Positions 21,901 to 32,587 of a DNA stretch of 64,000 nucleotides are shown here, piece after piece; positions within the stretch are counted from its first letter, which is position 1; the number at the start of each line of letters is the position of its first letter. The notes under the pieces were generated by a model. It made no database searches, had not been told where the DNA came from, and saw only the letters and a list, made by a program, of their open reading frames with translations. The stretch is taken from NCBI GenBank assembly GCA_951802425.1, contig OX637800.1:310001-374000 (forward strand), read 5' to 3'. Source of the stretch: Clavaria fumosa (taxonomy: Eukaryota; Basidiomycota; Agaricomycetes; Agaricales; Clavariaceae). The translations under genes and the position numbers were made by a program.

Positions 21901-22693
21901 CTTCCTCTACGCAGGCTCTATGTCAACCGTCAAAACAGGACATTCACAATGAAAGATGGCGGAGCACTCGCATCTGCGACGCGTATTGTGGCATGACTTG
22001 TGGCTGCCTCTGTAGACCACCTTGACCGTGTAACACCCATATCTCCATCAGATGTTCGATGATCTTCTCAGATGGTGCATTAGCATTGACGCCACATTGT
22101 GGTATTCCGCAATTCTAAAGATGTGACGAAGACAGAGTAAGCTCGCCGCTTCGACTCAGGAAGTAACATGAAATACCTTCGCCTTGCGCCGGAGTGCGAG
22201 GTGGCTGAGTTGAGTAAGATCATTCTTATACTCCATGTACTGCTCAGAAAGAGCGGCAGTATGTGGCTGTGATCGTTGAGTTCAGAAAGTGGTTCTTCCT
22301 TTGGATTAACGACCTCTAGCACTTGTGGTACTGGTGGCATCTGCAGGATTAACGGAAGTGCCTGCGGTTCCTCTTCCTTTACGCCGATTCTGTGCCAACC
22401 GTAAAAACAGAGAATTTGCTATGCAGGACAGCAGAATGCTCACATCTGCGGCACATGTTGTGTTCGTGATTTCTTCGGAGGACTGTCTAAACCTTGCACC
22501 ACCCATTTCTCCATCAGATATCTGATAATCTCCTGCGACGTAGCATTTGGCTTGACACCGAATTGCTGAAGACAATGAGTGGACTCGTTGCTCACGGCTC
22601 GGGGGACAACGCGAGAGATACCTTTGCTTTGCGCTGGAGAGCGGGGCGTTTGAGTTTAGTGAGACTTTCGTAGTACTCTTCATACGATGACAT
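18955..22693 (-). CDS. Multi-exon SAP-motif protein with duplicated exon-intron modules
   Basis: Exon 1 (ATG at 22693) and exon 2 join across a 56-nt intron (22566-22621) to give YYESLTKLKRPALQRKAK and then QFGVKPNATSQEIIRYLMEK. This is a SAP motif, a helix-turn-helix that binds AT-rich DNA. A second diverged copy is split at the same point (YMEYKNDLTQLSHLALRRKA near 22245-22180; CGVNANAPSEKIIEHLMEIW near 22100-22040). Downstream exons are Pro/Ser/Glu-rich with basic clusters (NNAKRRRIGYLGLY). A well conserved-looking acidic/helical block spans 20390-19794 (DTDYAPFEIVNVEGAWN, EEEYRLTRMLNYVSFYEP-like). Further exons follow (RRRFDIDDPGGEAGPSILET near 19590; NDYIDSDSGKEMVAPPKVVV near 19430-19370), down to a stop near 18955. 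Six introns share sequence. This is probably a host nuclear or chromatin protein. The exon chain and 3' end are approximate. Confidence 0.6.
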
Positions 22694-24550
22694 GGCTATT
22701 TGGCGATTGAGTTCGACTGAATTTGCACGATACAGCTGTTGCGGGGGAGAGGTGAAGAAGCGGTCAATTTGGAATCGGCAAGCTTTTATATTCATCAATA
22801 GGAAGTGGTCCGCAGTCACGTGATAACCACGCGTTTACGATACGGCGCCGAGTTCCGGCATCAAGTTCTGAAGACCAGTAGAAGTCAATGAATTCTACTA
22901 CTACTACTAATTCATGATTCCCTTCTCACTACTTGACTTCTGAGCTCCTCTTTTGGCATGTGAAAAGTTTTAACCTTATTTCTCAACCCTACAAAGTACT
23001 GTGCATGACCCAGTACTTGGTCACACTAAATATTTGGGTGTTGTTCTCTTGCCACTTCAAAGTTACAAATAAAATATCATTTCAGGGTGATGGGCATGCC
23101 TCTTGAGAAGGTATGTATGTAGTTTTAATAGTACTTTATAGGTCATATATTTTATAGGAGTGAAATTAATCACTGAGTGTCCATTTTTGGCCCTAACCAG
23201 GAAGTCGGTCATACTTGATATTCTACATGATACAACCACTTCTCAGCTTTCTTTTGGAGTTAAATCATCTCTAGTATATCTGTAGTTATGTGTGAACACA
23301 AATTATGGGACGTTGTTCAATCAAAATGCGCAATCAATGCCTGGCAAGTTGCTCTACCCTTGTTTTGCACAAATTGGTCTTGACTGACAAAAATGGCAAT
23401 GATGTGCAATGTTAATAGTAGTCACTATAGCTTGTATGGTATTCATATTTTAGGTATGTCTATTGTCAATCAAATCTGGCCATAAATGAGGGCAGCAAGG
23501 CCATGCCAGACATGTAATTCAAGGTTGACCGACTACAGGGTGTGACTGAGTACCTGACTAAGCACAGTAGTACTTTGTAGTGAATATCTCAAATCCATTC
23601 TGTAAGAGTTGTGATCCCATGATTCCCCCCTACACACATCACGCCCCCCCTTTTCCTTTCTTCACACCATGCGGACACCCCCTTTCCCATATATCACACA
23701 CCCCATGCTGCACCCCTTCTATTCCATCACGTATGACTCATGATGGGCTGTGCCCCCTCCGCATGTACTACATGCTTCCTCTTTGTTCCATCATGTATGA
23801 CTCATGACAGGCTGTGCCCCCTCCACATGTACTACATGCCTCCTCTTCGACTTGTTATGACTCACCTCTGTGCAGTATAAGATAGACCTTGTTCATATTC
23901 AACTACTGTGACAAGTATGTGACATGCATGTGATCATTTGACCTGCATGCACATGAAGTGCTCTTGTGGACTTGCCATGGTAGATAATTAAATGGAAAAA
24001 GTATATATGTGCATGTAGGAGTGTATGTGATCAAGATTAGCCAAAGGATGGATAGTAGCAGGGTCAAAACTGTGATAACAGCAATATTTAGATGCTTGAG
24101 TCACTTAGGCGCCAGAAATGGCCTGAGGCAGCCTTTGTAAATACCTATCTACTCCACCCTCAGGCTGAAAATAAAAAATTCACAACCCACAATTTGTTCC
24201 AATGACCCTTTTCTACTGGTCCTGGGTTGCACATTTGCAAGGGAGGGACTGTGTCTAAATTAGATGCAGGTTTCCAATAATTCATCACCCAAATGTGTGT
24301 AAGTGTGACATATTGGGTCATGTGATAGTAACTGTTTATGAAAGAGGCCTATCTTATAAGTAACTAGTCTTGTAACAACCCTCCCTAGGTTGTTACTCCC
24401 TATCACATTCTCACTTTGCTCCCATTCAGCTGACTTTCAACCTAAGTCCCTCGAATATTTGGGAGTCAGATTGACAGTTGTTGACAAGTAACAACCTCTC
24501 CCCCGCCTACCTCCTCATGGACCTAGGCACCCCACCCCTGCCTGAGCTGA
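22694..24550. other. Gene-free stretch before a Ty3 element
   Basis: I see no coding region. The stretch is AT-rich in its first part. It holds a two-unit repeat of about 70 bp at 23725-23850 and, near its right end, a short inverted repeat GTAACAACCCTCCCTAGGTTGTTAC (24375-24399) that probably belongs to the LTR of the Ty3 element that follows. LTR limits could not be set because no second copy is in the window. Confidence 0.4.
23725..23850 (+). repeat. Two-copy tandem repeat with TGACTCATGA sites
   Basis: Two copies of a unit of about 72 bp share ATGTATGACTCATGA, GGCTGTGCCCCCTCC and CATGTACTACATGC. Each holds a TGACTCA (AP-1/Gcn4-type) core. Confidence 0.7.
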
Positions 24551-25144
24551 AGCAAGGCTTGCGTATTCCGAGAAGAAGCACTGGCACACTACTGGACAGC
24601 GTACGAATGGAGTGAAAGGCATAGAGCCCTCCAAGGACTGGACCAAGAGACCGACTTTGAACAGCTGACCCCACCGAACACACCACAATCGAGAACCTAC
24701 GAGCGATTCTTATATCCAAGACAATCTGAAGCAGCGCAAGTAGCGCCAAGATATCATTTTGCCACCAGAAGAATTTGTGTACCAAGAGACCCAAGTACAA
24801 ACAACCCACTGTCAATCGTGCACCTACCCAAGTGGTGCACTTTCCGAAACCAGCTACTGGCCTCGCTGTCAGAAATTGCAGCCAAAGAAGTGTACCTACT
24901 AGAAGCCCAGCTGTTCTTGGCTGAAGAGGAAGACCTCCCTGAAGAAGAGAGCAACTATCAAAGCACCCTTGAAGAACTTGAAGAACCCACACACTTGTCC
25001 ATTGGAACACAAACCGAGGACATATTTCCCACCCATCACTCCACTGAGGTACAGACCAACCTCACCTTCTTGAGATTGCAAGACGGTTTGCAAGTAGACA
25101 TTTTCCAAGACCCCCCACAAGTTTACCTTGAAGAACTCAACTAA
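24551..25144 (+). CDS. Accessory ORF upstream of Ty3 gag (ORF0)
   Basis: An open frame of about 197 codons precedes gag and ends six bases before the gag ATG. It includes REEALAHYWTAYEWSERHRA, GLDQETDFEQLTPPN, YHFATRRICVPRDPSTNN, VHLPKWCTFRNQLLASLSE and an acidic, helical segment EAQLFLAEEEDLPEEESN. The first Met is at 24818, but coding-like sequence extends upstream of it, so the original start may have been lost (ATG at 24517 lies in another frame). I do not recognise the family. It stayed open while the neighbouring pol collected stops. Confidence 0.5.
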   Translation, partial: SKACVFREEALAHYWTAYEWSERHRALQGLDQETDFEQLTPPNTPQSRTYERFLYPRQSEAAQVAPRYHFATRRICVPRDPSTNNPLSIVHLPKWCTFRNQLLASLSEIAAKEVYLLEAQLFLAEEEDLPEEESNYQSTLEELEEPTHLSIGTQTEDIFPTHHSTEVQTNLTFLRLQDGLQVDIFQDPPQVYLEELN

Positions 25145-25149
25145 ATGAT

Positions 25150-26310
25150 ATGGCTGACATTGCCCCCACACCTGCACCTGTAGCCGTGCCCCCCACGCTC
25201 ATGTTGAAGATCGCCCCATACTCTGAAAAAAGGGAAGAATTCCAGACTTTTCTCAGGAACCTCCACCTGGAATTCCAGGTGAATGCTGCTAAATACCTGA
25301 CCAATTTCCTCAAGGTAGTATTTACCTTGAGCAACATGACCAATGGCTATGCTGCCGAATGGGCGAACCAGGCAGCTACAGTGGTACTAGATGAAGGAGG
25401 GGAAAACATCATCTGGGCCACCTTTGAAGTGAGAATGAGGGAGGCATTTGCCCCCATCAAAGACCAAGTGTTGGCTGTACACGAGCTGAACAGATTCAAA
25501 CAAGTACAAATGGACACCGTGCAATTCTTTCAAAGGTTTGAAACATTGATGAACCGAGCTGGATATGATGAAGAAATGCATTGGAATGTCATCCATGCAT
25601 TGTTAATGCAAGCTGTGCACCTGAAACTGATGGAGAAGATCTTGGCTTGCGCAGATCAGCTGGCAGACTACCAAGCCTTCCGAGTACTTGCGGTACAATT
25701 GGACTGACAACATCAATTGCACACTGCTGTCCAAAGAGAGATGCGAGGGCAGACAGGCACCCGACCTGCCTGGAACCAGCCAAGGCAGCAAGTGCCTCCA
25801 CAGAATTATTTCTGGCATTCGCCACAGTGGCAACCACAGGTTGTCTGGGAAGGGCCTGGCCAGTGGGGCCCGGCGCCTGCCCAGTGACAACAACAACAAC
25901 AACCACAACAAAGACAGTGGCAACCCCAACCTCAGCGACAGCAGCAGGCGACCCCAGCTGTGCAGTGGAATAGACCAGCCCCACCTGGGACTAGGCATGG
26001 AACACCAATGGACACCAGTCGAGGCACGGGGCCTTGCTGCCCTTTAATCTGCTACAATTGTGGACAAGTTGGCCATCCCACACAGCTATGCCCCAAACCA
26101 CCGCAACGTCACCCTGTCTCCCGTCAGCAAGCCCAAACCGGCAGCACATTCGAAATGCGTTCCCCCCCTGGATATTATACACCACCCGTGTTCTCCCCTT
26201 ACCCCATCCCTGCCTACCCCACTTCACACCCAACCTCCCTTATGTCATTCAATCCCTCTTATGCAAGCACAAGTGCTGTACAGAATGACTTTGAGGAAAT
26301 GGAGAACTGA
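25150..26310 (+). pseudogene. Ty3/gypsy gag with zinc knuckle, frameshifted
   Basis: The first part (25150-25707) is a clean Ty3 capsid-like Gag: EKREEFQTFLRNLHLEFQ, LSNMTNGYAAEWANQA, VQFFQRFETLMNRAGYDE. It ends at a TGA at 25705-25707. In another frame downstream a CCHC zinc knuckle appears (CYNCGQVGHPTQLC, 26047-26090), so nucleocapsid was split off by a stop and frame changes. The capsid closely resembles the intact Gag at 63037-64000 (shared FRTFLR/FQTFLR, LHL, AAEWAN), which shows they are one family at different stages of decay. Confidence 0.8.
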
Positions 26311-26459
26311 ATCGCACAGCTTCAAGACAAGCTGCAGATCACAAGACGACTGCAAACTCTGGGCCCTGGACCCTCAACAACTGCGATGACAAATGAAGAG
26401 CAGCAGGATTTTCATGAGGGATCTGCATAAGTGCTAACGCAGGATCCGTATATATTGTT

Positions 26460-27980
26460 CCCAGCTGCCGCCACCTTGTAAAAACAACTGCCAATGAAAT
26501 TCTGATATTTCCTTTGTCAAAAGAGGCTGAGAGGGCCAAGCACACCCTCAAGGACCTCACCCCTAAGAAGCTCCCTGGGTATAGGGACCATGTGGATTGG
26601 GAATCCGACCCAAAGACCACATATGGAGGAGGAGGGGAACAGCAACTGGATGTGAAAGGACATGTCACTACCTTGGATACAAGAGAGACCCACAAAATCA
26701 AGTTGCTCATTGACTCTGGCTGTACCATTTCGGTAATGGACCTGGGATGGGCACTCAACAAAAAAATGAACCTTACATGGCTTGAGACCCCAGTGGTCTT
26801 CAAGAACATTGACGGAACCACAAATGCCAATGGAGCACTCAAGCATTCAGTAACTCTCTGCCTAAATGTCGGAGGACATGTGGAAATCAAGCAGTTCCTA
26901 CTGGGCCAAGTTAGTGGACACTGCACAGTCTTGGGACATGACTGGCTTTGATACCACAACCCAAGGATCCAATGGCATGAGAAACTTGTCTGCTTTGACC
27001 GATGCAAGAACAAGGAATGCCATATTGTCAATTATGGCTATAGTTTCAGAAACATACTCACAGCCATGAACACCACAATACCAGATTGGAAGGCCTTATA
27101 CCCATCAGTGTTTGCAGGAAAAGCATCACGAAAATTGCCCAAGTCCCTGCCTGGAATAGACTATGAGATCAAGTTTAAAAATGACCCTGGATTCTTGTGT
27201 TCTAAAATCTACCCGCTCACCTGCAGGGAAGAAGAGGCCCTAAAAATCTGGCTTAAAGAAAACCTGGACAATGGCTGACTGGAATGGGGAGAATCTGACT
27301 ACGTCAGCCCTATCTGTTTCAAGGACAAAGGCGATAAACTTCAGCCTATCATCGACTACAAGCACCTCAACTCCTACTGCGTAAAAGACATATACCCCTT
27401 ACCAAGGATTGACAAAACAGTGGGAAAACTGAAGAAAGCAAAGATATTCACAGTTTTCAATGTGGAATGGGGGTACTGGAATGTTGCAATGGCCAAGTGG
27501 GCACAAAAATTCGCTGCCATCATCACCGCATTTGGGACAGTACTTCCAAACGTAATGCAATTTGGCCTCATGAATGCTCCATCAGTCTTTCAATGCCGAA
27601 TGAATTACATCTTCCACAGGCTCCTACAAACAGGAAAAGTATTCGTCTACATCAATGATATCCTAATCGCCACTGAAACCCTTGAGGAACACCGATGCTT
27701 GCTACATGAAGTGCTCGACATACTCTGACAAAATGACTTATGCATCTGGGAATCAAAGTGTAAGATTGAGCAGGCTGAAGTCACATTCCTGGGACTATTA
27801 ATTTCGGAAGGGAACATTCATCACTCGCCCAAAAAATGTAAGGGAATAGCAGATTGGCCCACCCTGAAAAACAAACATGAACTCCAGCGAGGCATTGGCC
27901 TCCTCAATTACTTCCAGTGGTTCATCAAGGGATTTACCACAGTGGCCAAGCCACTCTATGAACTACTGCCTGACAACACC
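26460..27980 (+). pseudogene. Ty3/gypsy protease and reverse transcriptase, C-to-T decayed
   Basis: The protease has LLIDSGCTISVMD (26700-26740). The linker and RT follow in the same frame through three TGA stops (26949, 27276, 27726). RT motifs are YVSPICFKDKGDKLQPIIDY, NVMQFGLMNAPSVFQ, and the catalytic loop FVYINDILIA, where family members have Y-x-DD; the upstream catalytic Asp is also Asn (FTVFNVEWG). The stops and both Asp-to-Asn changes fit C-to-T transitions on one or the other strand. The RT tail reaches TVAKPLYELLPDN and is then joined directly to an integrase at about 27,980, with RNase H and the integrase zinc domain missing. Confidence 0.85.
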
Positions 27981-28975
27981 CCATACTCCGACCTACAACA
28001 CGGTTACATCGACAGACCTTGCCGGACTTTTCATCCAGCATGTTTTCTCCAAGCACGGAGTTCCCTTGCACGTAACCTCTGATTGTGGACCGGAATTTGT
28101 TTCTCACTTTTTCCACTCCCTCGGAAAAGCCCTCGATATGACTCCACTTCACGTCCGGACATCACCCGGAGGCAGACAGTCAAACCGAACGGTTAAATCA
28201 GACCCTGGAGCAGTATCTCCAGTCTTACTGTAACTATCAGCAAGACAATTGGTCTGAACTCCTCCCGCTCACGGAGTTCGCTTACAACAACGCTCCAAGC
28301 GAGACGACCAGAATTTCGCCGTTCTTTGCTAACAAGGGTTACCACCCTAGCATTTCCGTCTGAGTTGACCAGGACATGACCTCCTCCCATGCCCGGACAT
28401 ATGTCGCTGACCTGGAAACTCTCCACCAGGAACTCCAGCAACAAATCCTTGCCACACAGCAATGGTACCAAAAGTCCGCTGACTGGCACCATCTTCCGGC
28501 CCCAGATTTCCACGTTGGGAACAAAGTTTTCGTTAAGGCGGAATTCTTCCACACCACCCGACCGTCCAAAAAGCTCAGCGAGAAAATGCTCAGACCTTAC
28601 GAGATCATCACTCAAGCTGGACGAAGCTCCTTCATGCTCCGACTCCTGGAAACCCTCCGCTCCGTACATCCAGTATTCCATGTGTTAATGCTGGAATTGG
28701 CGACACCAAACACCATTCCGAACCGGATCCAGCCCCCTCCGGAACCTGTAGTTGTTGACAGAGAACTGGAATTCGAGATCACAGAGATTTTGGATTCTAA
28801 GTATGACAACCAGAGGAAGACTTGTAAGCTACTCTACTTGGTCCGGTGGACGGGGTCTGAAGGAACCGACGAAGAGACCTCCTGGCTGCTTGCCACGGAG
28901 CTTGAGCACGCCCCGGACCTTGTCATGGACTTCCACTCCACTTACCCTGACAAACCCGGACCACTCGGAGTTTAG
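27980..28975 (+). pseudogene. Ty3/gypsy integrase and chromodomain, 5'-truncated
   Basis: Integrase core begins mid-domain with TPTYNTVTSTDLAGLFIQHV, then VTSDCGPEFVSHFF (catalytic Asp present, usual DRG now DCG) and QTERLNQTLEQYLQSY in a shifted frame near 28180. It continues through ELLPLTEFAYNNA and a TGA near 28363, then a clean frame from 28376 to the stop at 28975. The C-terminus is a chromodomain: FEITEILDSKYDN and KLLYLVRWTGSEGTDEETSW. CpG is common here and rare upstream of 27,980, so this end likely came from a different or younger copy. An opposite-strand gene ends 78 bp after this stop. Confidence 0.85.
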
Positions 28976-29052
28976 CCCCCACTCGGACTTAGTTCACACG
29001 AAGTCTGATCAACGGAAATCCGATTTCGCAGAAAAAATATATACGAAATAAT

Positions 29053-30189
29053 TTACACCGGACCCAAGTCCGGTTCCCCCTCTGCATCCTCTGCCTCCAT
29101 CTCCGCATCTCCCGTCTCCAGCTGCACTCCCACCAACGAAGATCGACGGGAGTGCGCGATCTCCTGCTCCACCACCCGGGCCATCTCTGGATCTCGTCTC
29201 TCCAGCACCCTCCGCAGGATCCGGTTATCCTGTGCAAGCTGATCCCTCTCCGCAATCATCTTGTTCATGTTGAGGTGCTCAACAAAGTCCGGGACAAGCT
29301 GCCGGAGTTCAGTTCTGAACTCCGTGGATGCCCTGGAAAAGACTTACCTGCCCGATCGCGGCCTCCAGCCCCTTCACCATTGAGTTCCGGTGCATCCGGA
29401 CTTCATTATTCTTCTCCATGTTGGCCCGGAGGAACCAATTCACAGACTGGAGATCTAGCTCCGGCTCATAATCCTCGGCCCGGAGCTTTTTTGCCAGCCT
29501 CGCCTCCACCTCCGGCTCGCCCTCCGCCTCCATCTCCGACCTCCGCTCCAAATCCGACTCCACCATTGCGTCGGACTTCGTCCCCCGACGCGCAACCCGC
29601 TTTCCTTTGTCCTTTCCCTTCACCTTCCCCGGCCACACGCACCCAACCCGCTTCTCCCGGCACTCGTCACAACTCCGGGTCCTCGCCGGCCCCGTCCATT
29701 TGCACTCCTGGACCGGAGTTTAGTGTGGTCTCTGGTAAGGAAAGAAAGACTTACCAATTTTTTCTGGGAGCAACACTCACATGTTACTCTGGCCGAGGTC
29801 CCCTGGGCCTCCGCAATCTCCGCCGCGCGCTTTTTCTGCGCCTCCTCCTCCTTTTGCTCCCGCAGCGCATTCTCCGCCGCCTCCTGGAGCTGCACTGACT
29901 CCTCCATGCTGGCCACCATCTCTGTCATAGCCCGCGCCACCTCTAATTCTCTCCTCCATTCCCGCGCTCTTTTCCCCACCTCTTCCTCCTTCCTCCTCAT
30001 CTCTGCCTCCTCCTCCTTCCGTTTCCGCTCTGCCTCCTCTTCCCTCCGTCTCATCTCCGCCTCCTCCTCTTGTCTCCTCCACTCCGCCCCCTCCTTCTCC
30101 TTCCGCACCTTCACCGCCTTCAGCGCTTCCATCTCCGCCTGGAGTTTCCGGAGTTGGACTTTGTATCTGTTGTCTTCTTTGTCAGTCAT
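29053..30189 (-). CDS. Antisense Ty3-borne Zn(II)2Cys6-like protein, copy 2, intact 346 aa
   Basis: Three exons (30189-29755, 29707-29348, 29298-29053) joined by introns of 47 and 49 nt with GTAAGT donors keep one frame and give 346 residues. Residues 1 to about 130 are a long Glu/Arg coiled coil (RYKVQLRKLQAEMEALKAV onward). Splicing then builds the cluster CECCSQKKLEC then KWTGPARTRSCDECREKRVG then CVWPG, spacing C-x2-C-x6-C-x10-C-x2-C-x6-C, the GAL4-type pattern. The first intron falls inside the cluster. A basic patch (KGKDKGKRVARRG) that could be a nuclear signal and an acidic, helical C-terminus follow (MIAERDQLAQDNRILRRVLE, GDAEMEAEDAEGEPDLGPV). It lies between the chromodomain and the LTR at 30400, facing pol. 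It is the only undamaged gene of this element. Confidence 0.8.
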
Positions 30190-30387
30190 GCCTGGTGGTG
30201 GTTCAGGTCTAAGGAGAGGGGACCGGTGGTGGACTGTTGCCCCAGATTATATACCCGGCCACAGAATTCGAACTCCGACGTAATCTCCGATCCCATTTCC
30301 GTCTTCAGATCGCGATCGCCTTGATCCGAATGCCCCAATCCGGTCCAGGGGTGGTAACGGATCCAGGGCCTCGAGGGCTCGGCCCTA

Positions 30388-30399
30388 AGAGGGAGATAC
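30388..30399 (+). other. Polypurine tract before LTR B
   Basis: AAGAGGGAGATAC lies immediately upstream of TGTCACGCCCGTGCC, the LTR start. It is the expected plus-strand primer site. Confidence 0.6.
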
Positions 30400-31139
30400 T
30401 GTCACGCCCGTGCCAACCGGAGTATTCTCCGGCCTTCTCCGGCGGTCTCTGGACCCCCGATCGCAACTTCAGGCTCTCAGACTTATGTCCAGAGCACCGG
30501 ACTTTACTTGCGCGACGTAGCGCAGGATCAGGAAGTGTGCCTGGAGGGCCACCAACTGATGTCTGCACTAGTTGCTGTTGCCTCGGGCAACCAGGAACTG
30601 GTCCTGCCCCGGACTCGTCGCCTGGACAATTGATGGACTCCCGGAAACATCTGTACAATCATAGTTAGTAGTTTAACATTTGTTCCGATCAGATTCTGTC
30701 TCTGTCCCGTAGTCCTGTTGTAAAGATCTTTTCCTGACTCCCGGACATTTCTCCGTAGCTACGAACAGATTCCGTAGTCGTACTGGAGTTATCTCCGTCG
30801 CTAGCATTGCCCCGGACTTTAGTATAAGTACTCATAGATTATGGCCTTGTCTAGCCAGTCTGATTATCAACCCCGTTTACTTGCATTCCTTCTCCCACTA
30901 AAAGCCCGAAACCTATCTCCTTCTATCTCCTGAAATCCAAGACACTGATCCGCAGAGGGTGTCATTTCAATACATTTGCCAAGTCTCGTCCAAACCCAAG
31001 TCCAACTCTGCCCAAACTCCGGATTGCCCCGCCACACCCGGACTTCATTATTCATGCCCAGACTTTGTCATTCACACCCAGACTTTGTCATTCCCGCCCG
31101 GACTTTACTCTGCCCAACCTCTGCGACATAGACATAACA
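30400..31139 (+). repeat. 3' LTR (family B)
   Basis: It starts TGTCACGCCCGTGCC after the polypurine tract and is taken to end at ACATAACA (31139), the ending shared with family C LTRs. Length about 740 bp. No partner LTR is in the window. The region is rich in CCGGACTTT-type repeats near its end (31020-31110). Confidence 0.6.
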
Positions 31140-31210
31140 AAACAAGCTCAAAGACCATCTTCTGGCATTTCAAAGGGCTGGAGCTCCAAATCTGCAGAAT
31201 CTGTCCCTTA

Positions 31211-32376
31211 TGTCACATCTGTGCTGCTCCCTTCCAGTCCGGTCCGGAAACACGATCTCCGGTCCCGGACTTGCTATCTCCGGCCCCTGACTTCCGACCT
31301 CTGAACTCCCGCTCTGGTGCCTCAGCATCTGAGGGTACCTGCCCCGCATGTGAGGCAGGCACCAAACCCACATCTGGGGATAGTTCCCCAAGAGGCTATC
31401 CCAATTTCCCAAACCCGACTTCCCAACAGTTGTGAACCAACATCTGTGGTTACTCCACCAGCAATGAACCCCAAGTGTGGAAACTGGACAATCCACGCAG
31501 TTGCTAGGCTGCGTAGTTACCATCCTGATGGTAACAGCATCTGACTCCGGGATGAGGAAACTGATCCCCATTGCTATCCTATTGTTCTGTAGTAAGTCCA
31601 CAATGTATCTCCGGGCCATTCTCTGTAGCTACCATCAATACTCTGGGTTGCTGGAAACACCCCAGACTTGTAGTATATATATACCTACCTACTTCGTAGA
31701 GTATTCTGCAGTCCAGATACCACCCTTGTATACCCACGTACACCCCTCCCGTATACCCCTGAACACCCCTGTACTTCCGTCTCTGTCCCGAACCTCTGCA
31801 CCCGTAATCCCATCCGACCCTCTGTTTCCTGTCCCCCCATCTATCTCCGCACCTCCATCCTTTCCGCCTTCCGCCTTGTAACTTGTATCATGTCTAATCT
31901 GACCCCTGCTCTGTCTCCCATGCCAGTTGTGCTAAGTCCTGACCAACTCCTGACCAACTCCTGACCAACTCCCAATGGACTTCCCTCTGACACCTGGAAC
32001 CCATCCTGACAACCTGCGCCATCCATCCGATCTCCGGAAACCATCTCCGTATCCCTCCTCCTTCCTGGCCTCCATCTCCTCTACTTAGTCACTCATTAAA
32101 CCCGAACTCCATCCAAACTCCACCCTCCTGTCCTTCCCCCATCCCTAATATGATGAAGTCCATCCTGGACACCTGCCTGACACTGAACCTGATATCCTGG
32201 AAATCCGCAACTCCAAAATATGGGACACCCAGGACTCAGTAAGGGCATTGTTTCAATACATTCGCCAAAGTCCCACCTGAACCCCGAAGTCCGACTCCGG
32301 ACATCCTGGACATTCCGGACCCAAACTCCAAACTCCGACCGGACTTCACCCTGACCCTCCGAGCATGCACGTAACA
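31211..32376 (+). repeat. 5' LTR of element C
   Basis: It runs TGTCACATCTGTGCTGCTCCC to GCATGCACGTAACA, about 1,166 bp. Related copies lie at 38593-39831 and 60930-62228. A TATATATA box lies near 31674 and pyrimidine-rich CTCCG repeats in the 3' half. Confidence 0.9.
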
Positions 32377-32587
32377 GTGTATCCAGACTCCCGCTTTCTA
32401 GTCCTGAAAAATTCCTTCACCTGACACAGTTGACCTCCAACTCCCTTAGTGGACAAAAGGCCGACACCCCATTTCCACAACTCCGAGTGAATCGTCAATT
32501 CCCAACATCACTATCCTGACCAGCCGAGAATACTCTGCTGTCCTGCTAAAACCTCGCTGATGCAATCCATGCCACTACAAAGTCCAC

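Noticed and set aside
22080..22340. Separate small genes on the minus strand in 20.8-22.8 kb
   Set aside because: The frames join through short GT..AG introns into one SAP-motif gene.
24376..24500. Exact 5' LTR limits of the Ty3 element starting at 24.5 kb
   Set aside because: Only a short inverted repeat is visible and no partner LTR exists in the window, so limits would be guesses.
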